Below are positions 6,660 to 11,734 of a stretch of DNA of 11,734 nucleotides, piece by piece. How positions within the stretch are numbered: the first letter of the stretch is position 1; each line of letters begins with the position of its first letter. The stretch covers positions 1-11,734 of the forward strand of contig CAZSIV010000053.1 of NCBI GenBank assembly GCA_964607135.1, written 5' to 3'. The notes under the pieces were generated by a model, which saw only the letters and a list, made by a program, of their open reading frames with translations, had not been told where the DNA came from and did no database searches. A program made the translations under genes and the position numbers. Source of the DNA: Metaruminococcus_A sp964607135 (lineage in GTDB: Bacteria > Bacillota > Clostridia > Oscillospirales > Ruminococcaceae).

Positions 6660-6700
6660 AACAACAAGGGCGGAACAGTATTTGTTCCGCCCTTGTTGTT
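6660..6700. terminator. Bidirectional terminator between convergent operons
   Basis: A perfect 17-bp stem (6660-6676 with 6684-6700) closes a 7-nt loop AGTATTT. It is followed by TTTT on the plus side and preceded by a shorter A-run that would serve the minus side. It sits between the flavoprotein gene (ends 6617) and spoIIR, whose TAA stop begins at the base next to the stem. Confidence 0.85.
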
Positions 6701-7303
6701 TTACCAGCCGAAGCTGCTTTTTAACGATTCGAACCACTCCACGACGGCGAAGCGGACTTCATATTTCGGATTGCGCGTCACCAGATCCGATTCATCCTCG
6801 CTGAATCCTTCTTCCAGAACCTCCTGCGGCTGGGCTGCGGGCAGGCAGAGCGGCGGATAGAGCACACACCACCAGTTCTGGCCCGCTGCATCCCCGATGG
6901 TAATCCGCACCGCGTCATACATTCCCGCAGGAAGGGTAAAGGCATCATACTGCCGGGTGGTAAAATACATGTTGACGATTTCGGCCTGAACCGGATCGTC
7001 GCAGCCGTTTCGGAGAAGCTCATCCTGGGCGATCCAGCGCACCTGCTCCAGATGCTCCGCCGCGGATTCTTTTGCGTCTTCCAAAGTTTCGGGCTTCTCG
7101 AAAACAGAGCCCATCTCGTTTAAAATCCGGTCTCTCACCTTTAGCTTCAGCGTCTGATCTTCCGCGCTGTCCGAATTTGCCAGAATATGGAGCCGGAGAA
7201 CGTCCTCGCGGATCTGCCCGCAGTCTGCGGCAAAGGTGGTAAATCCACCGACCAGAATCGTCAGAATCAAACCGATCAAAAGCGATAATTCTATCTTTTT
7301 CAA
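6701..7303 (-). CDS. spoIIR: Stage II sporulation protein R
   Basis: A 200-residue secreted signalling protein. In Bacillus and relatives, SpoIIR is made in the forespore under sigma-F, exported to the space between the two septal membranes, and triggers SpoIIGA to cleave pro-sigma-E in the mother cell. Here an N-terminal hydrophobic segment (about residues 5-25) is a signal peptide or anchor. The family signature is clear: LRLHILANSDSAEDQTLKLK near residue 36, then NWWCVLYPPLC near residue 144. The start is TTG at 7303-7301, with GAAAGGA at 7320-7314 (spacing 10). It lies 76 nt downstream of ispE and has its own sigma-F-like promoter, so it need not depend on the upstream operon. It marks the organism as a spore former. 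Confidence 0.95.
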   Translation of the reverse strand: MKKIELSLLIGLILTILVGGFTTFAADCGQIREDVLRLHILANSDSAEDQTLKLKVRDRILNEMGSVFEKPETLEDAKESAAEHLEQVRWIAQDELLRNGCDDPVQAEIVNMYFTTRQYDAFTLPAGMYDAVRITIGDAAGQNWWCVLYPPLCLPAAQPQEVLEEGFSEDESDLVTRNPKYEVRFAVVEWFESLKSSFGW

Positions 7304-7336
7304 AGAAAAACCGTCCTTTCCCTTTAGGTCAAAGGG

Positions 7337-7364
7337 AGTATGGGCGGTTTTTTATAAAATATAC
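7337..7364 (-). promoter_or_regulatory. Sigma-F-like promoter of spoIIR
   Basis: Read on the minus strand: GTATA (7364-7360) as the -35 element, 14 bp spacer, and GCCCATACT (7345-7337) as the -10 element. The forespore sigma-F pattern is roughly GYWTA, about 15 bp, then GGNNANANT; the -10 box here misses one fixed position. Sigma-F control of spoIIR is established in B. subtilis, which makes the match more credible. Confidence 0.45.
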
Positions 7365-7379
7365 AAGTTTTTCCAATTT

Positions 7380-8243
7380 TTATAGAATCTTTACGCCGCA
7401 GTCCACCGGCTCGGTGAGATAGACATCCCGGTACAAAGGCGAAAATGCTTCACAGGCAGCAATTGCCGCCGCCTTCTCCTGAAACAGCCCGAAAACAGCC
7501 GACCCGCTCCCGCTCATCAGCGACCCAAGCGCCCCTTTTTGCAGCAGCCGCCGCTTGATATCAAACACCTCGTCCAAAGCTGTCACCTGCTCAAAGGTGT
7601 TGTCCATCGAAACAGCAATTTCGTGCATGTCGGCGTAAGATACCCCCTTCAAAGCCCGGGAGACATCGACCTTTCGGAGAGCCGTACAGTTGTCGACCGC
7701 CTGAAACGCGGCGCCGGTGGAAATGCCCGCCTCCGGCTTTACAATGACAAAATAGCAGGATGGCAGAGGGGAAACCGGCGCCACCCGCTCCCCCATCCCC
7801 GTCACGTGGGCCGTTCCGCCGGTCAGGCAGAAAGGGACGTCGGCGCCTAGTTTCACGCCGAGCGCAGAAAGCTGATCTTGGGAAAGCCCGGCGTCATATA
7901 GAAAATTGAGCCCTGTCAGCACGGCGGCAGCGTCGGCGCTCCCTCCGGCCATTCCCGCCTGCAAAGGGATTTCTTTCTCCAAATGGATTTCGGCGCCGCC
8001 CTTCCGCCCTGTGAACTGAAAAAACAGCTCCGCTGCGCGAGAGGCGATGTTGTCTCCGACAGAGAGATCAGAGCGGCTGCAAAAAAGGCGGACGCCGTCC
8101 TCCGCCCGCGCAAGGCGGAGCGTGTCGTGGAGTGAAACCGACTGCATCAGCATCTCCATATTGTGATAGCCGTCTTCCCGCTTTCCCAGCACCGCCAGGG
8201 CGAGATTCAGTTTGGCATAAGCGTACAGTGTGATATCTTCCAT
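7380..8243 (-). CDS. ispE: 4-diphosphocytidyl-2-C-methyl-D-erythritol kinase
   Basis: A 287-residue GHMP-family kinase, the usual length. It phosphorylates 4-diphosphocytidyl-2-C-methyl-D-erythritol with ATP in the MEP pathway to isoprenoids. Motifs: AYAKLNLAL at the N-terminus with K11, EDGYH (23-27), the ATP-binding glycine-rich loop AGMAGGSADAA (96-106), the catalytic LGADVPF with D135, and GSGSAVFGLF near the C-terminus. The ATG at 8243 is chosen because conserved sequence begins within a few residues; a longer reading from GTG 8303 would run inside the preceding gene. AGGTGG (8253-8248) overlaps the stop of the DUF362 gene and is only 4 nt from the start, a short spacing that suggests translational coupling. 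Confidence 0.95.
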   Translation of the reverse strand: MEDITLYAYAKLNLALAVLGKREDGYHNMEMLMQSVSLHDTLRLARAEDGVRLFCSRSDLSVGDNIASRAAELFFQFTGRKGGAEIHLEKEIPLQAGMAGGSADAAAVLTGLNFLYDAGLSQDQLSALGVKLGADVPFCLTGGTAHVTGMGERVAPVSPLPSCYFVIVKPEAGISTGAAFQAVDNCTALRKVDVSRALKGVSYADMHEIAVSMDNTFEQVTALDEVFDIKRRLLQKGALGSLMSGSGSAVFGLFQEKAAAIAACEAFSPLYRDVYLTEPVDCGVKIL

Positions 8244-8251
8244 CTTCCCAC

Positions 8252-9379
8252 CTAAAAGCGGTAAAACCGCGAGCGTTTGATCCGAATGGCCTTTACCGGG
8301 CACATCTCATGACAGCAGAAACAGCGGATACAGTTTTCGTAATGAATCTCCGCCTTATGATTTGAAATTTCAATGGTTTTTGCAGGGCAGCTTTCGGCGC
8401 ATTTTCCACAGCCGACACATTCCTTTTTACTGATCTTCGGCTTTGAAGAAAAATGGTTCAAAATGGATTTCGGAAACCATTTCGGAAGGGATGCCGAAAA
8501 ATCCACACCGTGGGAAACGGGCTTGACAAACTCGGGGAACAGCTCCACCTCGTCGCCGGACACGTTCAGCTCGTCCGCGGACTGAGCCGACAGCCCCCGG
8601 CTCTTAGCCGAACGGACGGTGTAAATCCGGTCGGGGTCAAATCCGATGATCCTGCAAAGCAAAAGGTCGACGTCATAAGGGTTCCTCCCGGCGAGCAGCA
8701 TCCCAGTATGGATGAGGCTGCCGCCCGAAGGCCCATCCCCCTGCATGGCGTCCACCGCATCGACAACGGTGAGATTCGGCCGAACCGTCTCGCAAAGGTC
8801 TACCAGCATGTCGCAGAAACGCTCTTCCTCCGGAAAGCGGAAATGGAGCTCCGGCTTCATCAGGCCGGGAATACAGCCAAACAGATTTTTGACCGCGCCG
8901 CTCAAGCCGACCATCCCATGCGTTTTGAGCTTGCACAGGTCGATGATGTAATCGGCATCCAAAACAGGATCGATCAAATGAAACTGCTTGCAGAGTTTAT
9001 TTTCAGGCCGGCCGACCTCCCGGTAACCGGTCGTTTCATTCAGCGTAACGCCATACCGCTGCGCGAGATCGGCATAGCCGGCGGCGCGGTAAATCCCGGT
9101 CAGAAGCTGTTTGCTGTACGGCCCGCCGGGGCTGTCCGCGATGACGACGTCTCCGACTCCCCATTCCTGCAAAAGGCGGATCACCCCGCCCGCGACAGCC
9201 GGATGGGTGGTCGTAAATTCCTCCGGGCGCCGTTTCATCAGCAGGTTGGGCTTTAGGAGAACCTTCATCCCCGGCTTCAGATCTTCCTGAACACCGAGGG
9301 CCTCAAACTGGCGTTTGACCGCATGGTAGAGCGCTTCTTCTTCGTAATTCTCCAGCCGGATGCAGCTTATTTCAGACAT
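8252..9379 (-). CDS. DUF362 domain protein with C-terminal 2[4Fe-4S] ferredoxin
   Basis: A 375-residue cytoplasmic protein. Residues from about 35 to 235 form the DUF362 domain, with LLKPNLL (41-47), ADSPGGP (81-87), LCKLKTHGMVGLSGAVKNLF (148-167) and VVDAVDAMQGDGPSGG (205-220). A ferredoxin domain follows: C321-x2-C324-x2-C327-x3-C331P and C350-x2-C353-x2-C356-x3-C360P, enough for two [4Fe-4S] clusters. Proteins of this architecture are widespread in Clostridia; the reaction is, as far as I know, unassigned, and automatic names such as 'ferredoxin' are only descriptive. The ATG at 9379 has AAAGGA at 9394-9389. Its 5' end overlaps the aminotransferase gene by 13 nt, and ispE follows after 8 nt. 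Confidence 0.88.
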   Translation of the reverse strand: MSEISCIRLENYEEEALYHAVKRQFEALGVQEDLKPGMKVLLKPNLLMKRRPEEFTTTHPAVAGGVIRLLQEWGVGDVVIADSPGGPYSKQLLTGIYRAAGYADLAQRYGVTLNETTGYREVGRPENKLCKQFHLIDPVLDADYIIDLCKLKTHGMVGLSGAVKNLFGCIPGLMKPELHFRFPEEERFCDMLVDLCETVRPNLTVVDAVDAMQGDGPSGGSLIHTGMLLAGRNPYDVDLLLCRIIGFDPDRIYTVRSAKSRGLSAQSADELNVSGDEVELFPEFVKPVSHGVDFSASLPKWFPKSILNHFSSKPKISKKECVGCGKCAESCPAKTIEISNHKAEIHYENCIRCFCCHEMCPVKAIRIKRSRFYRF

Positions 9380-10560
9380 GCTTCACGTTCCTTTGCGAGT
9401 TCCTCCAAAAATTCTCCGATCCGCTCGATGGCCTCGAGCAGATGCTTCTTGGAATAGGAATAGGACACCCGGATGAACCCTTCCCCGCTTTCCCCAAAGG
9501 CGTTCCCCGGGACGACCGCGACCCTTTTGGAATACAGGAGTTTCTCGCAAAATTCATCCGACGTCAGCCCGGTCGACTGGATCGACGGAAATATGTAAAA
9601 CGCCCCCTCCGGCTCAAAGCAGGGAAGGCCGATCGAGGTAAACCCGTCGATGACCAGCCGGCGACGCGCGTCATAATCCTCCCGCATCTCCCGTACACTG
9701 TCGTCACAGCTTTTGAGCGCTTCGATCGCCGCATACTGGCTGGTAGTCGGGGCGCACATAATCGCAAACTGGTGGAGCTTGATCATCTGCTTGATGATTT
9801 CACGCGGGCCGCAGGCATAGCCGAGCCTCCAGCCCGTCATGCTGAACGACTTGGAAAACCCGTTGATGACGATGGTGCGCTCCCGCATCCCGTCGATCTC
9901 CGCAACCGAAACATGGGGCTGGTCCCCATAAGTGAGCTCTGCGTAAATTTCATCCGAAAGAACGACAATATTAGTGCCCCGCAGCACCTCGGCAATTTCT
10001 TCGAGATGCTCCCGCCGCATAACGCCGCCGGTCGGATTGTTTGGAAAGGGCAGAACCAGCAGCTTTGTTTTAGACGTGATTTTTTCCCGGAGTTCGTCCG
10101 CTGTCAGCCGGAAAGCGTTTTCCGCCCTGGTCGGGATCGGGACAGGAACACCGCCGGAAACGGTCACAATCGGCGAATAGGCGACGAAGGAAGGCTCGAC
10201 GATCAGCACCTCGTCCCCCGGCTCCACAAAAACCCGGATGCAAAGGTCGATCGCCTCAGAACCGCCCACCGTGACGACGACTTCGTCCTTCGCCTCATAA
10301 CGCAGGTGATATTTCCGCTCCATATAACGGGCGATTTCCTCCCGCAGGGCCATCAGGCCGGCGTTGGCGGAATAACGGGTCATCCCCCGCTCCAGCGTCT
10401 CGATCCCCTTCTGTCGGATCGCCCACGGCGTTTTAAAATCCGGGTCGCCGACGCCGAGGGAGATGACGTTGTCCATCTGCTCGGCAATATCAAAAAACTT
10501 CCGGATCCCGGAAGGCTTGACTTGCTGAACCTTTCGGGACATCAAAGAGGAATAATCCAT
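9367..10560 (-). CDS. Class I/II PLP-dependent aminotransferase
   Basis: A 397-residue fold-type I aminotransferase of the aspartate aminotransferase superfamily, near the PatA/AspC-like group. Key residues are present: YSANAG (63-68), GGSEAID (99-105), PNNPTG (173-178), D203 in LSDEIYAELTYG, the PLP lysine K237 in GFSKSFSMTGWRLGY, and R364 in FIRVSYS, which binds the substrate carboxylate. The amino-acid substrate cannot be read from sequence. The start is uncertain by one codon: ATG 10560 gives MDYSSLMSRKVQ, the family's usual N-terminus, and overlaps the lrp stop as TGATG; GTG 10563 is one codon upstream and spaced better (9 nt) from AAGGAG at 10578-10573. Either way it is coupled to lrp, which probably regulates it. 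Confidence 0.93.
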   Translation of the reverse strand: MDYSSLMSRKVQQVKPSGIRKFFDIAEQMDNVISLGVGDPDFKTPWAIRQKGIETLERGMTRYSANAGLMALREEIARYMERKYHLRYEAKDEVVVTVGGSEAIDLCIRVFVEPGDEVLIVEPSFVAYSPIVTVSGGVPVPIPTRAENAFRLTADELREKITSKTKLLVLPFPNNPTGGVMRREHLEEIAEVLRGTNIVVLSDEIYAELTYGDQPHVSVAEIDGMRERTIVINGFSKSFSMTGWRLGYACGPREIIKQMIKLHQFAIMCAPTTSQYAAIEALKSCDDSVREMREDYDARRRLVIDGFTSIGLPCFEPEGAFYIFPSIQSTGLTSDEFCEKLLYSKRVAVVPGNAFGESGEGFIRVSYSYSKKHLLEAIERIGEFLEELAKEREACLK

Positions 10561-11039
10561 CACAGCAAAGCACTCCTTCTGTCATCGGAGTCCTCCCCGC
10601 AAAGGACGACCCCCTTTTCTTTATAGCGCACCAGAACAAAATGGGTCGCCGTAGACAGGACGGAATCCAGCGCCGCGAGCCGCTGCTGTACGAACAGGGC
10701 GATATCCTTAAATGTCCGGCACTCGAGGATGACAAGAAGATCGTAACCGCCCGACATCAGATAAACGGTGTCCACTTCGGAATAGCTCATGATCCTCCGC
10801 GCGATATCCTCGAACCCCAGGTCGCGTTTTGGAGAAACCTTGACCTCGATAATGGCCTGGACGGCTTCCTCATCCAGCCGTTCGTGGTCTAAAAGGACTT
10901 TATATCCGCGGATGATCCCCTGTTTTTCATAAGAGGCAATCTGTTTTTCCACTTCCTCTGCCGTCGTCCCAAGCATGGCGGCCAGCTGCTTGCTGGAAAA
11001 TCTCGCGTTTTCATTCAACAAAGACAATAACTGATCCAT
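10560..11039 (-). CDS. Lrp/AsnC family transcriptional regulator
   Basis: A 159-residue regulator with the Lrp/AsnC layout. Residues 1 to about 50 form a winged helix-turn-helix (NENARFSSKQLAAMLGTTAE with GIIRGYKVLLD as the wing). Residues from about 62 to 140 form the ligand-binding RAM domain, including VYLMSGGYDLLVILE. Lrp-type proteins assemble as dimers and octamers, sense amino acids, and often control their own gene and a neighbouring amino-acid enzyme. The directly coupled aminotransferase is the obvious target. ATG 11039 is well supported by AAGGAG (11053-11048, spacing 8). A perfect palindrome at 11077-11091 upstream is a candidate autoregulatory operator. Confidence 0.93.
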   Translation of the reverse strand: MDQLLSLLNENARFSSKQLAAMLGTTAEEVEKQIASYEKQGIIRGYKVLLDHERLDEEAVQAIIEVKVSPKRDLGFEDIARRIMSYSEVDTVYLMSGGYDLLVILECRTFKDIALFVQQRLAALDSVLSTATHFVLVRYKEKGVVLCGEDSDDRRSALL

Positions 11040-11076
11040 CTCAATGTCTCCTTTTTATCAAAATTCCTATGGAACA

Positions 11077-11091
11077 GGGTGAAATTCACCC
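11077..11091. promoter_or_regulatory. 15-bp palindrome upstream of lrp, candidate operator
   Basis: GGGTGAA-A-TTCACCC is a perfect 7-bp inverted repeat with a one-base centre. It is further flanked by GGAA (11071-11074) and TTCC (11095-11098), and by CCTATG (11066-11071) and CATAGG (11114-11119). It ends 37 nt before the lrp start codon. Its length and AT centre resemble Lrp-family sites, but the sequence is not the E. coli Lrp consensus. I could not place a confident promoter around it. Confidence 0.45.
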
Positions 11092-11150
11092 CCATTCCGC
11101 AAATACATTTTGTCATAGGACTGCAACTCGCCTACAAAAGTCGTTCGGGC

Positions 11151-11276
11151 TTTATCTTGCGTCCTGCTCCCCGTACCCGACCGGACAATAGGGCGACGGA
11201 GTGCCTCCGTAATCGATTCGCGCCCCAATGCGTTACCAATTTACAGGTTCTCGCCCCGCAAGGCGCCTAAGATAAA
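11151..11276 (-). repeat. Inverted partial copy of the hairpin repeat, bounded by 8-bp inverted repeats
   Basis: TTTATCTT (11151-11158) and AAGATAAA (11269-11276) bound the segment. Inside, ACGGAG-TGC-CTCCGT (11196-11210) is a perfect hairpin. On the minus strand it is preceded by CGAATCGATT and followed by TTGTCCGGTCGGG, like the sequences around the GCGG...CCGC hairpins at 11540-11570 and 1-60. This supports a copy in opposite orientation, much diverged. Confidence 0.4.
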
Positions 11277-11298
11277 ACAAGTACAATGTGCCGCACAA

Positions 11299-11335
11299 GG
11301 TCTGTGCCCAGACAGGGCAGTCGCACACCAATGTT
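11299..11335 (+). repeat. Palindromic repeat C, copy 1
   Basis: It aligns with 11402-11440 at roughly 85 percent by eye. TGCCC (11305-11309) pairs with GGGCA (11315-11319), and an outer TGTG/CACA can close around it. The end GCACACCAATGTT is nearly identical in the second copy. Confidence 0.6.
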
Positions 11336-11401
11336 TTCTGGTTTTTGGGTAATAGACTTGCGAGGCACAGAGCCTAAAATCATAAACAAACGCGTCTAGC
11401 A

Positions 11402-11440
11402 GGGCCTGTGCCCGGACCGGGCAATTCGCACACCAACGTT
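11402..11440 (+). repeat. Palindromic repeat C, copy 2
   Basis: Second copy of the repeat at 11299-11335, spaced about 103 nt from it in the same orientation. The core TGCCCGG-A-CCGGGCA forms a longer stem than in copy 1. It ends GCACACCAACGTT. Confidence 0.6.
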
Positions 11441-11650
11441 CTGCCAGTCTTTAGGTGATTGTCCTGCAAGATTTTCGAAATAAAATAGATAGGGTGTATC
11501 TCGCGGGATATGAACGGCATTTTTAGCACTGTCTGCGAATCGCGATTGCGAGCGGAGACACTCCGCCGCGACTGGCCGGTCTGGCCACAGACCGCGATTG
11601 CCAGCGGGGGCTCCCCGCCGAAATCTTCGATTTCGCCAACGGGTGAGGTT

Positions 11651-11679
11651 ATTATTACGAGCCGCAGGCGAGTAACAAT
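11651..11679 (+). other. Right copy of stem-loop with tandem GA mismatch
   Basis: ATT (11651-11653) pairs with AAT (11677-11679), then an A/C mismatch, TTAC (11655-11658) with GTAA (11672-11675), GA facing GA (11659-11660 and 11670-11671), GCC with GGC, loop GCA. The TTAC/GTAA stem replaces TTTT/AAAA of the left copy with pairing kept. Confidence 0.65.
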
Positions 11680-11689
11680 GTTCTCGGGT

Positions 11690-11722
11690 ACCCGTTCGAA
11701 ATCTTCGATTTCGCCAACGGGT
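11690..11722 (+). other. Right copy of 14-bp hairpin
   Basis: ACCCGTT (11690-11696) pairs with AACGGGT (11716-11722), and CGAAATC (11697-11703) pairs with GATTTCG (11707-11713), with loop TTC and a CC bulge. It matches the hairpin at 152-184 with one compensatory pair. Its 5' arm also overlaps the palindrome CGGGTACCCG (11685-11694). Confidence 0.7.
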
Positions 11723-11734
11723 GAGGTTATTATT

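Larger units (their letters stand above)
11040..11734. other. Long gene-free region made of palindromic repeats
   Basis: These 695 nt contain no reading frame with coding character and no tRNA or rRNA. In order they hold: the lrp operator palindrome (11066-11119), an inverted-repeat-bounded segment (11151-11276), two diverged copies of a 38-nt palindromic repeat (11299-11335, 11402-11440), an unexplained AT-rich stretch (about 11441-11530), and the right copy of the palindromic array (11535-11734). Confidence 0.7.
11535..11734 (+). repeat. Right palindromic intergenic repeat array
   Basis: Same-orientation counterpart of 1-197. Hairpins: GCGGAG-ACA-CTCCGC (11552-11566), GGTCTG-GCCA-CAGACC (11578-11593), GCGGGG-GCT-CCCCGC (11604-11618), CGAAATC-TTC-GATTTCG (11619-11635), the GA-mismatch stem (11651-11679) and the 14-bp stem (11690-11722). 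CGCGATTGC recurs at 11541 and 11593, so the first part is itself a diverged tandem of about 52 nt. The window ends inside GAGGTTATTATT, the start of another unit, so the array continues to the right. Confidence 0.85.

Noticed and set aside
8453..9256. Plus-strand open frame of 267 codons
   Set aside because: It is antisense to the DUF362-ferredoxin gene, with no ribosome binding site and no family motif.
9442..10626. Long plus-strand open frame of 394 codons
   Set aside because: It is exactly antisense to the aminotransferase, which has every catalytic motif. The antisense product has no recognisable domain and is a by-product of codon bias.
11079..11270. 63-codon open frame on the plus strand in the gene-free region
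   Set aside because: It starts at a GTG inside the lrp operator palindrome, has no ribosome binding site, and runs through palindromic repeat sequence. Its composition (many Arg, Pro, Cys) is unlike the real genes.
11040..11734. tRNA, rRNA, riboswitch or ribosomal leader in the gene-free region
   Set aside because: I found no tRNA cloverleaf with a T-arm motif, no rRNA core sequence, and no motif of a known riboswitch class.

Overview
The window reads as chromosomal DNA of an endospore-forming Firmicute of class Clostridia, most likely near the Oscillospiraceae/Ruminococcaceae. The reasons are a spoIIR gene, strong AGGAGG-type ribosome binding sites with frequent TTG and GTG starts, a DUF4080 radical SAM protein, a DUF362-ferredoxin protein, and moderate GC content. 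The genus is an inference; no rRNA is present to fix it.

Layout. Positions 1-197 hold a palindrome-rich intergenic repeat. Rightward genes follow: a B12-binding/radical SAM (DUF4080) protein (343-2031, own promoter); a two-domain fusion of sn-glycerol-1-phosphate dehydrogenase and a HAD-IIA phosphatase (2208-4385, own promoter); then a three-gene operon of a membrane-anchored helix-hairpin-helix protein (4501-4995), aspartate carbamoyltransferase with a C-terminal PyrI-like zinc tail (5009-6073), and an iron-sulfur flavoprotein-type reductase (6045-6617). A perfect 17-bp hairpin (6660-6700) separates these from leftward genes. Read in their own direction, the leftward genes are an Lrp/AsnC regulator (11039-10560), a class I aminotransferase (10560-9367), a DUF362-ferredoxin protein (9379-8252), ispE (8243-7380) and spoIIR (7303-6701). 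The first four are packed with overlaps or an 8-nt gap and look like one operon; spoIIR has its own sigma-F-like promoter. The remaining 695 nt (11040-11734) contain no credible gene and are built from palindromic repeats related to those at the left end.

How the genes work together. Most are housekeeping: pyrimidine synthesis (pyrB), isoprenoid precursor synthesis by the MEP pathway (ispE), sporulation signalling (spoIIR), and amino-acid metabolism under an Lrp-type regulator. No defence system, CRISPR array, prophage or transposase gene is visible.

Most interesting points: (1) the repeats at the two ends are about 117-nt direct copies whose differences fall largely as compensatory base pairs, including a stem with a conserved tandem G-A/G-A mismatch, so they look like a structured element rather than passive spacer; (2) PyrB carries only the zinc-binding part of the regulatory chain, without the allosteric nucleotide-binding domain; (3) the G1P dehydrogenase-phosphatase fusion implies a one-protein route from dihydroxyacetone phosphate to glycerol or a related polyol.
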